This document shows positions 41,731 to 49,727 of a DNA stretch of 64,000 nucleotides, one piece after another. Position 1 is the first letter of the stretch, and each line of letters begins with the position of its first letter. The notes under the pieces are model-generated. The model did not search any database. It saw only the letters and a program-made list of their open reading frames with translations, and was not told the DNA's origin. Origin of the DNA: Rhizopus arrhizus (taxonomy: Eukaryota; Mucoromycota; Mucoromycetes; Mucorales; Rhizopodaceae); NCBI GenBank assembly GCA_024220505.1, contig JAKZZE010000037.1:1-64000 (forward strand). Reading direction: 5' to 3'. The position numbers were made by a program, and so were the translations under genes.

Positions 41731-43411
41731 CACTATTTTCAGAAATTATTCGCCAAACTTTTGAAAAAATTAGCTGAATTTAAAAAATACAATTAGCCAT
41801 TTTCCTGAGGCAATCTTAGCCAAAAAATAAAAATCCTTTTAGCCAAATTCAGCATATAAATTAGCCATTTCGTAGTACACTTTCTTTACTGTTTCTTTTT
41901 ACTTTGATTAATCCCTAGTTATGAGTACTTTTGTATATGAAGACGGCCTTGGAAATTTTGTGGGAGAGAATGGAGAAGAAGCAATAATTACTGAAATGGA
42001 GGTTGACGATGAAACTTATCCACTAGACAGCGTTACGAATTATGATCAGTACATGGACTTGAAGCCTCCTGAGAAGCAAGTTATAAAAAAAGAAAAGATT
42101 GTGAGCGCTGGTGGAGTACTAGTCGAGGCTCATTCAACAGGAAAAGGAAGACGTGCTTACAGAAAGTACTCAGACGAGGATAAAGAGTATTTCTTTGAGC
42201 TAGTTTATGAAAAGGGTCTGAAAGTAGCCGAAGCCGCAAGGAAGCTAGGTATGCCTACGCGGACTGCCCAGGGCTGGTACGATAGAGACCAAAAAGATCC
42301 ACAAGACATTATTCAGCGAAAAGCTGCTAAGAATCCTGTTGGAAGACCACCATCTTTAGGCGAGGAACACAGGGTATTTTTAGTTGATTACATTGATAAG
42401 AAGCCATCGTTAACATTAGATGAAATAATGGACGGTTTATCAGCTCAATTTATGGACCTGAGCATCTCTAAAACTGCTGTATACAATTTCATGAAAGAAA
42501 AATGTAGAATCAGCTTGAAGAAGGCACACTTCCATTCAGCGGAAAGAAACTCATCTGAGAATATCGAAAGAAGATACAAATGGATTAAAAGATGGATGGA
42601 GACTGATATGGACTATCTCAGTAATTGTATATTTATCGATGAAGCTGCTTTTCATATCAATATGAAGAGAACTGTAGCTTGGTCTAAGATAGGTAGTCGT
42701 GCCGAAGTAGTTATACCCAAGACAAGAGCAAAGACTACGACCATACTTGGGGCAATTTCTCCATATGGAGTTATCAATGTGAAAGTGAGAAAGCCAAGAG
42801 CCGTTAATCAAAATAAGAAAAGAAAATCAGGAGGCGGTAAAGCTGTAATCAACACTCAAAGTAGAGGTGGTACTGTTACCGGCCACTATTTCAATTTCAT
42901 ATGCGACACAATGGATATTTTAGACAAGCACGAGGAGTTCAAAGATTGCTACATAGTAATGGATAACGCGCCTATTCACAAGAACGCTGACATTGAAAAA
43001 GAGATTAACAGACGGGGATATGGTTGTGTGTATCTTCCTCCATATTTCCCTGAGCTAAATCCTATTGAGCAGTTTTGGTCTGTTTGTAAGAGCAAAATGA
43101 AAAGAGAAGAACTCTTGCAAGAAGAAACATTATCCTCAAGAATACGTGATGCATGCAATAGTATTCTTTTGAGTGATCTTAAAGGATTTTGTAGATATTC
43201 CATGACAAGGTTTGAAGATTGCTTAAATAGAAAACATATTTAATAAAGAAAGGATTACACTTAATTAGCATAATTTAGCTAATTTATATGCTGAATTTGG
43301 CTAAAAGGATTTTTATTTTTTGGCTAAGATTGCCTCAGGAAAATGGCTAATTGTATTTTTAAATTCAGCTAATTTTTTCAAAAGTTTGGCGAATAATTTC
43401 TGAAAATAGTG
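41731..43411 (+). mobile_element. IS630/Tc1-superfamily transposon D with about 137-bp inverted repeats
   Basis: 1,681 bp. Ends CACTATTTTCAGAAATTATT / inverted, TA duplication at 41729-41730 and 43412-43413. The inverted repeats extend about 137 bp (41731-41867, 43275-43411) with few mismatches and contain several AATTAGCC/T motifs. It carries a single intact ORF. Inserted in the 5' LTR of C, so it arrived after C. Confidence 0.92.
41921..43243 (+). CDS. DDE transposase of D (intact)
   Basis: 440 residues. An acidic N-terminus (about 1-60) is followed by an HTH (KVAEAARKLGMPTRTAQGWY, about residues 106-125), an NPVGRPPSL linker and a second winged-helix-like part (SISKTAVYNFMKEKC). The DDE_3-type catalytic core is FIDEAAFHINMKR, VMDNAPIHKN and FPELNPIEQFW, with 34 residues between second D and E. 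It belongs to the IS630/Tc1 superfamily but not to the Tc1 subgroup seen in T1, G and H. No stops. Confidence 0.9.
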   Translation: MSTFVYEDGLGNFVGENGEEAIITEMEVDDETYPLDSVTNYDQYMDLKPPEKQVIKKEKIVSAGGVLVEAHSTGKGRRAYRKYSDEDKEYFFELVYEKGLKVAEAARKLGMPTRTAQGWYDRDQKDPQDIIQRKAAKNPVGRPPSLGEEHRVFLVDYIDKKPSLTLDEIMDGLSAQFMDLSISKTAVYNFMKEKCRISLKKAHFHSAERNSSENIERRYKWIKRWMETDMDYLSNCIFIDEAAFHINMKRTVAWSKIGSRAEVVIPKTRAKTTTILGAISPYGVINVKVRKPRAVNQNKKRKSGGGKAVINTQSRGGTVTGHYFNFICDTMDILDKHEEFKDCYIVMDNAPIHKNADIEKEINRRGYGCVYLPPYFPELNPIEQFWSVCKSKMKREELLQEETLSSRIRDACNSILLSDLKGFCRYSMTRFEDCLNRKHI

Positions 43412-43489
43412 TATTTTTAATTTTTTTTATCTTTCTGACTTGACTCGGCTAATCTCTGTGTATCCTTATTACCATTTTCGTTACAGTAA

Positions 43490-43626
43490 CTTGCTAATAA
43501 TTACTTGAAAAGGAATTCTTGTTTAACATACCAAAAGTAGAACCAAAAGATGTGACAATGACACCATAATCAAAACAAAGGATAAAAAGTCAAAGATTAA
43601 TATCCATGATGAGCAGATTTTATCAA
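43490..43626. other. Flank between element C and tRNA-Ile
   Basis: 137 bp AT-rich flank downstream of the tRNA-Ile 3' end. An A5 run near 43588-43592 is a T5 on the tRNA strand and could act as its Pol III terminator. No other feature. Confidence 0.5.
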
Positions 43627-43700
43627 TGGTCACTACGAGGGTCGAACTCGCGACCTTGGCGTTATTAGCACCACGCTCTAACCAACTGAGCTAAGCGACC
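43627..43700 (-). tRNA. trnI-AAT: tRNA-Ile(AAT)
   Basis: 74 nt. Acceptor GGTCGCT with AGTGACC, D arm GCTC...GAGC, anticodon stem TGGTG/CGCCA with loop CTAATAA (anticodon AAT), T arm GCGAG-TTCGACC-CTCGT, discriminator A. No intron. Its 3' end plus CCA is the exact complement of the 18-nt PBS of all three gypsy elements. Its first 15 nt (GGTCGCTTAGCTCAG) are the LINE target duplication; LINE copy 1 starts directly at its 5' end, so its natural 5' flank is replaced. Confidence 0.95.
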
Positions 43701-43889
43701 ACCTTTCTTTCGCTCTTCCGACCGTTACACAAGGTATAGTACGCGTAATCAACTTTGAACTCAAATATCTCTGCGAATACGATACATCCATCCACCGTTT
43801 TAACACCAAAATAATCGTCGTATTTTTCTCTACAAACTATATTTTTTTCAACTCGATTGCTGTATTTTTCACCATTTTCGACATTTCCC

Positions 43890-44894
43890 ATGTCTCAACA
43901 ATCTGGCTCCCCCATTTCGCTCATCTCGCAAGATGGAGTTGCAAATGTCGACATTTCTAATGTTTCCAACATTCAAAACACCTTGCAGTATTTGTTAAAT
44001 ACTGTTAATACTCTACAACAAGAAGTTTCGACACATGCTAGTGTCATTGCTGAACTCTCTGCTCTGCGTAGTGAAAATGCGTCTTTGAAGGCGAAAATCG
44101 CTTCGCTTGAATCACAAATCTCCGCTGGCGCTGACATCAACAGTTCTTCCGCTTTCTCCTCTTTGGTTTCCGACCCGGCATCCATACGTGCACCCCAAGA
44201 TGCACCCCAAATGAACAAAACATCCTATAGTGCTATTGCTGCCAAGGCTGCTGCTACTGCTGCTATCACCTCTCGTCGCCCACCTAGCAAGAAGCGTAAG
44301 CTTGCTGCTAGTCGTCCCTTTCAACCTGTGGATCCCTCTGCTCCTCGTGGTTTTGAATACCTGTACTTGCACAGAAACCGCAAGCTGTCCCGTGCTGAAG
44401 TTAGGCGCAACCTGCGTCTACTTGGTCTTGATCTGTCCCGTGTCCTCGACATTTGCTTCCCTGGCCCAAAGGCCATTGGTCTCTTGGTCCACGTTCAATA
44501 CAAAGAAGAGGTGGTTTCTCTTCTCTCTGCTTCCAAGGTTCCGTTGGTTGACGGTTTTGATCCATTGGATCCTATCAACTTGGCGGATCCTGAGCTCCAG
44601 CATCTCTCATCGGCTGACAAGGCTAATGAATGTGCTGAGCTTCAGTTCACTCGCTGCTCCCGTGCTCTCTCTCGTCTTGGTGCTGGCCGTGCTCACCTAG
44701 TAGGTCCCGTAGGTAAGTACTTTTCTTCCAAGGGTTGGATCGATGAGGACTCTTTGAGTCAGATTCTGTCTTCCCTTCCCCCTTCCTCTTTTGCTTCTCG
44801 TGGTCGTGACCCAGGCGCTGCTTTCCGTGGTGACACGGTCATGTCAGATGCTTTGGCCTCTGATACCGCTAGTGCTGGATCACACTCATTATGA
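43890..44894 (+). CDS. LINE ORF1 protein, copy 1
   Basis: 334 residues from the ATG at 43890 (the CCCATGTC context is shared by all copies). Likely the RNA-binding chaperone of the LINE RNP. Residues about 27-80 form a heptad-like coiled coil (LQYLLNTVNTLQQEV...LRSENASLKAKIASLESQ). A Ser/Ala-rich linker and a basic PSKKRKLAA nuclear-localisation-like motif follow. Then comes a conserved alpha/beta block (GFEYLYLHRNRKL, EVRRNLRLLGLDL, GLLVHVQYKEEVVSLL) reminiscent of an RRM-like fold; that is inference. The tail has a Ser/Asp-rich end. The stop overlaps the ORF2 start as ATGA. Confidence 0.85.
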   Translation: MSQQSGSPISLISQDGVANVDISNVSNIQNTLQYLLNTVNTLQQEVSTHASVIAELSALRSENASLKAKIASLESQISAGADINSSSAFSSLVSDPASIRAPQDAPQMNKTSYSAIAAKAAATAAITSRRPPSKKRKLAASRPFQPVDPSAPRGFEYLYLHRNRKLSRAEVRRNLRLLGLDLSRVLDICFPGPKAIGLLVHVQYKEEVVSLLSASKVPLVDGFDPLDPINLADPELQHLSSADKANECAELQFTRCSRALSRLGAGRAHLVGPVGKYFSSKGWIDEDSLSQILSSLPPSSFASRGRDPGAAFRGDTVMSDALASDTASAGSHSL

Positions 44895-47800
44895 GTGAGG
44901 TCCAACACCTTTCTATAAGCCTTTGGAACGCGAATGGTCTTCGGACCACGACCGTTCATGAGGTCTTGTCTCATTGTCTCTCATCTACTCTCCTTTTCAT
45001 CACCGAGACTTGGCTTCTTTCCCCTTCTCTCCTTCCTACTGACTGGATGCAGTATCATGTGTATGGTGTTCCTGTACCTTCGGCCAACCGTGGTTCGATG
45101 GGTGTTACTGCTCTGGTCTCTCCTTCTTGTCCCTTTCCGGTCTCTCAACTTCCTTCAGCGAATCGGTATACCCTTTCGTTGAAGGTCGGACCCTTTCGCA
45201 TTCATTGTTTGTATGTACCTCCTCCTCTCTCTAACTCTCAATTTATAAATGTACTCTCCTCCATTCCTTCGTTACCCAATACTTTTATTTGTGGCGACTT
45301 TAATGCTCGTCTTGGTGACCTCACTGGTGATGCATTGGTCTCTCCTCGTGGTGCTGCTATGGCTCGCTGGCTTGCTGATCGTTCTTTGACCGTTCTGAAC
45401 GGCCCACTGGCTCATGGTATTCCTACCTGGGTCGGGTTTCGTGATGATCGAGAGATGAGTAGCATCATTGACATGTTTTTAACCAACGCGTCATTGATGT
45501 CTCCTCGCCTTGACATCGCGTCTGACTTGTCTCTTGGTTCTGATCATCGTCTACTCACGCTGTCTTTTTCATTTACTCAGTCAAGTGCCTCTGAGTCATT
45601 GTCTGATACATCTGATACCACACTACATCCTCGTCGATTATGGAACTTGTCTCGCCTTGGTGAACCTGATCCATGTCAGCTGTATCAAGATACATTTCGT
45701 TCATCTTCCGCTCCTTTGCTCTCTCAACTGAAGAGGTTGGTTCAACACCCTCCTTCTTCACGTCCGCCAATTGACGACCTCAACGCGTCGCTCAACAACA
45801 TAATCTACAGCTCTCTTGACTCTTCTGTCGGTGATCGTCCTCCTCGTCCTTCGCATTGGAAAAAGTACTGGACACAACAACTTCAAGATGCTGCTGATTT
45901 CCGCAACCGGTGCTACCGTAGATGGCGTCGTGCCTTTGGTATTGACAAAGTCTATTGGTGGCATCAACATCAACAAGCAAATGTTTCTTTCCGTCAAGCT
46001 GTGGCCAATGCCAAGCGTCTATCCTGGCAAGCATTCTGCAAGTCTCTTGAGTCTGACTTTACTAAAGCCATTTCAAAAGTAAAGCAACTCAATCGACGAC
46101 ATCAGTCATCCTCATCGTTCTCACATCCTGATGGTCCGTCAAAGGCAGTGGAGGTAATGGCTAGTCACTTGGCTTCGGTCTTTGATGGCAGTCTTCTACC
46201 TTCCACTCGCCCATCACCTCCTCCATCTTCATCCTCTCTTGGTTTGCCTCTTGGTCTCCATGGTTCGTCTCCTTCCGGTTCGTCTCCCTCTGGTTCCTCT
46301 GGTCCTACTGGTTCAAGTCACTCTTTGTTCACTCCTTTAACTATTCACATGTACATCGGTCAGCTCCCTACTCGTAAAGCTCCTGGTGCTGATCACATCA
46401 AGGCCGAGATGCTCAAGCCGATCAGTACTGACCTCTCCCACTTGCTGTCTTGGTTTTTTTCCTTGTGCTGTCAATGGTCTTACGTTCCTTCTCTCTGGCG
46501 GCATGCTCAAGTCTATCCGATCTTCAAGAAAGGTGATCCTTCGCTGCCGTCCAATTATCGACCGATCTCACTGACCTCGGTGTTCAGAAAGCTCCTTGAG
46601 CTTAGTCTCGCTCCATGGTTGTCTTCTGTCTCTCCTCCCCTTGACCTCGCTCAAGGTGGTTTCCGTCCTCGTCGCTCAGCTCTTGATCAAGCCCTATGCC
46701 TTCATGAGCTGATGCAGTCTTACTATCGTCGATCTCATCGTTTTCCTGTGGTTGCATTCCTGGATATCAAGTCGGCCTACGATACCGTCGACCGGCGTGT
46801 TATCTGGGATGCTCTCTCTCGCTCTGGTGCTGGTTCCTCTCCTTGTTTGCCTCTCTTGGTCCATCTCTTTGATGATGTCTCGGTGTCTGTCTTGGTGTCC
46901 AATCACTCGTCCACTCCTTTTTCTCCTGTCACCGGTGTCTTGCAAGGTTCTGTTCTCAGTCCTCACTTGTACTCGGTGTACATCAATACATTACCTGCTC
47001 TCCTTCGTCAAGTCGCTGCTCCTGCCACTCATTTGGTTCCCTCCTCTGGTCGCCCCGATGCTGGTATGGTCCCAGTCAACTCTCTCCTCTTTGCTGATGA
47101 TGTCGCAGTCATTGGCTCGGCAAAGTCAGTCAAAGAGATGCTCAAGCTCTGTGAGGATCACTCGTTGTCTCTTGGATATCGCTGGAATCCTCTGAAGTGT
47201 GCGGTGCTCAACCACCCCACTTCCTCTTCATCGTCATCTGGTTCAACCCAACTAAGCCTCTATGGTACCTCTCTGCCTTTGGTCGACAAGTTCGTATACC
47301 TTGGTATGCCTTTCGTCAAGACTGGTCTCTCTGCTGCTTCGGTGCTTTCTCTTCGTTCTCCTGGTGTGCTTCAACTAATGGGTATTCTCAACAAGATTGG
47401 CGTGAATCGTCAAGGCTTTTCTCTGCTCCTGTGTGCTCGCATCTATGCCACATTTGTCCGTCCAAAGTTCGAATATGGTCTCGCCATTTCCAAATTTTCT
47501 GCTGCTCAAGTGAAAGAAATTGAACGTCTTCAAGATCGCTGCCTTCGTATGATGGTAGGTGGTCATGCCACTTCTTCCACCACTATCATCAAGCATCTCA
47601 CTACCTTGCCGTCTATGCATCACCGCATAGATGTGCTTACAACTCGTTTCTGCCTTCGTGCCCGCTCTCTTCCTGGTTCTTGCCTGCTGTCTCTGCTATC
47701 AACCACGCTACCTGTCTCACGTATCAAGGTCCATCTTGACAAGAATCCGCTCTTCTTGGCTTTGCCTTCTCCTCCTCCGTCCTCCGATGCTCGGCTCAAG

Positions 47801-48316
47801 ACCTTCTTTCGCCAGTATCGTGAGCGTCAACTCACTTCACTCGTCACCTCCACTACCCAGGTTCTCCTACGCGCATGTCGCCCTGCTCTGGTGGTTGATC
47901 CCATCTTATACGTTCCTGCAACCCGTGCAGAACGCTCTCTCTTGGTTCGTTGGCGTCTTGGCTGGCTGCCAGGTAAGCCTGAAGATTGTCCTTGTGGCCG
48001 TGATCGTCGTTCTCGTCGCCACTTCTTAGAATGCGATCTTATACCTTCGTTCCTTTGGTCTGATCTGCCTCGCTGTCCTCCTGGGTGCTATCCCATTGAC
48101 TTTGCTCTTTCCTCGTTGCCTCTTGGTCGCTCAGCTCGCTGTCCTCCTTGGTGGTCATCACTCCTATTGATGCTTCGCATATCCAACGTCTCTGTCGTCC
48201 TGATAGGAATCTTCCTATTGACTCTTCTCCTGGTGCCTTATGGTATTCTCGTTCTTCTCGTCACCCTGACTGAAACCCTTCTTTGTCTGTCTCCTGCTGA
48301 TCCCCCACGGAAGTAA
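44891..48316 (+). pseudogene. LINE ORF2 (endonuclease-RT), copy 1, C-terminal frameshift
   Basis: About 1,141 codons. The N-terminal APE-type endonuclease has WNANGL (13-18), ETWL (39), GDFNARLGD (136-144) and SDHR (217-220). A variable Ser/Gly/Pro linker follows (about 450-480). RT: RKAPGADHIKAEM, FRKLLELSL, FLDIKSAYDTVDR (about 623), GVLQGSVLSPHLY, FADD (about 735). Near the end a CPCGRDRRSRRHFLEC zinc-knuckle-like motif. One base is missing near 48172-48178, so the last about 45 residues are out of frame; the homologous stop would be at 48271. No RNase H seen. Confidence 0.88.
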
Positions 48317-48539
48317 AGCCATCAAAGTTCCTTACCGTTGGGTTGTGACAGTAGGTCAGCTAAGTTGTGGAAGTAAGCTGCCATTCTCATCTTTTTCTTT
48401 ATCTTTTTTTTTGGAGTTTTTCTGTTTCTCAGGCTCCTTTTTTTGTACTTATTCTTTTTCTTTGTACTGGAAGATGCAATAATGACTTTTTAGTCGCCTG
48501 CAATATATCTTCGTTATTTAATAAAACAAAATCTTTAAC

Positions 48540-48554
48540 CTGAGCTAAGCGACC
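48540..48554 (-). repeat. Target duplication: tRNA-Ile nucleotides 1-15
   Basis: CTGAGCTAAGCGACC, the reverse complement of the tRNA-Ile 5' end, separates LINE copies 1 and 2. Confidence 0.93.
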
Positions 48555-48743
48555 ACCTTTCTTTCGCTCTTCCGACCGTTACACAAGGTAGACGACGCGT
48601 AATCAACTTTGAACTCGATTATCTCGCTCAATATAATACATCCATCAACCGTTTTAACATCAAAAAATTCGCTAATTTTTTCTCTACAAACCATATTTTT
48701 TTCAAGTTCATAACTCCTTTTTTTACAATTTTCGACATCTCCC

Positions 48744-49727
48744 ATGTCAGAACATTCCACCCTTGCTAATTTGCAAATGTCGACAAATGTCACAACTAAT
48801 GTCGACATGCCCAACTCAACCGACCTCACACAAGCTGTGCAGTATCTATTAAATACTGTTCAAACCCTCCAACACCGTGTTACAACACACGACGACCTCT
48901 TGGCCGAACTTACTGCATTACGCAGTGAAAACTCTACATTGAAAGCCGAGATTGCTAATCTCAAAGCTCAATTGAATGCTGCATCTGGCGAATCTGTCGC
49001 TAAGGCTACTTTTTCTGTTCCTGTCTCTTCTGTCCCTACTTCTGTGGTCGAACAAGCGCCAACTACTGTCCGCCCTACTTATAGTGCTGTTGCCGCCCGT
49101 AACACTTCCAAACCTGCGTCTAAAAAGCGTAAGCTTGCTGCCGGCCGAACTTTTCAACCTGTGGATCCTACTGCACCTCGTGGATTCGAGTACTTGTACT
49201 TGAACCGTAACCGTAAGCTCACCCGCGCTGAAGTCAGACGTAATCTACGTCTACTTGGTCTTGACCTCTCTCGTCTGCTCGATATCTGCTTCCCTGGCCC
49301 AAAGGTCATTGGTCTATTGGTGCACGTTCTTTACAAAGAAGAGGTGGTTTCTCTTCTTTCTGCTGCCAAGGTTCCGTTGGTTGACGGTTTTGATCCATTG
49401 GATCCTGTCAACTTGGCGGATCCTGAGCTCCAGCATCTTTCATCGGCTGACAAGGCTAATGAATGTGCTGAGCTCCAGTTCACTCGCTGCTCCCGTGCTC
49501 TCTCTCGTCTTGGTGCTGGCCGTGCTCACCTGGTGGGTCCCATAGGTAAGTACTTTTCTTCCAAGGGTTGGCTTGATGAGGACTCTTTGAGTCAGATTCT
49601 GTCTTCCCTTCCCCCTTCCTCTTTTGCTTCTCGTGGTCGTGACCCAGGCGCTGCTTTCCGTGGTGACACGGTCATGTCAGATGCTTTGGTCTCTGATTCC
49701 GCTAGTGCTGGATCACACTCATTATGA
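48744..49727 (+). CDS. LINE ORF1 protein, copy 2
   Basis: 327 residues. Same layout as in copy 1: coiled coil (AVQYLLNTVQTLQHRV...LRSENSTLKAEIANLKAQL), ASKKRKLAAG basic motif, GFEYLYLNRNRKL and EVRRNLRLLGLDLSRLL core. The N-terminal half is clearly diverged from the other copies while the C-terminal half is nearly identical. ATGA overlap with ORF2. Confidence 0.85.
   Translation: MSEHSTLANLQMSTNVTTNVDMPNSTDLTQAVQYLLNTVQTLQHRVTTHDDLLAELTALRSENSTLKAEIANLKAQLNAASGESVAKATFSVPVSSVPTSVVEQAPTTVRPTYSAVAARNTSKPASKKRKLAAGRTFQPVDPTAPRGFEYLYLNRNRKLTRAEVRRNLRLLGLDLSRLLDICFPGPKVIGLLVHVLYKEEVVSLLSAAKVPLVDGFDPLDPVNLADPELQHLSSADKANECAELQFTRCSRALSRLGAGRAHLVGPIGKYFSSKGWLDEDSLSQILSSLPPSSFASRGRDPGAAFRGDTVMSDALVSDSASAGSHSL

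Larger units (their letters stand above)
34047..43485 (-). mobile_element. Ty3/gypsy-like retrotransposon C
   Basis: Minus-strand element with 486-bp LTRs (34047-34532; 41317-43485 containing transposon D) and a GTAA duplication at 34043-34046 and 43486-43489. The LTRs looked identical where compared once D is removed, so it is very young. Coding order on the minus strand: gag, frameshift, pol, integrase, ORF4. Its proteins are clear relatives of A and B but distinct at the DNA level. Confidence 0.93.
41317..43485 (-). repeat. C 5' LTR, interrupted by transposon D
   Basis: 486 bp of LTR after removing D (41731-43411) and one TA. Motif AGTGACCACCA at 41448-41458. Matches 34047-34532 throughout the parts compared. 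Confidence 0.92.
43701..48539 (+). mobile_element. tRNA-Ile-targeted LINE, copy 1
   Basis: About 4.84 kb. The 5' end (ACCTTTCTTTCGCTC) abuts the intact tRNA gene; the 3' end is AAAATCTTTAAC without a poly(A) tail, followed by a 15-bp copy of the tRNA start. 5' UTR about 190 bp, ORF1, overlapping ORF2, 3' UTR about 265 bp with T-rich runs. If insertion always uses the tRNA gene itself, this copy is the youngest of the array. Confidence 0.92.

Noticed and set aside
43691..43891. Minus-strand ORF conserved at LINE 5' ends (also near 48545, 53394 and 58248)
   Set aside because: It starts in the LINE 5' UTR and spans the tRNA junction. Its conservation follows from the LINE copies, and no motif was found.
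44230..44700. Long alternative-frame ORFs within LINE ORF1/ORF2 on both strands
   Set aside because: Pyrimidine-rich coding sequence leaves other frames open; Leu/Ser-rich products without motifs.
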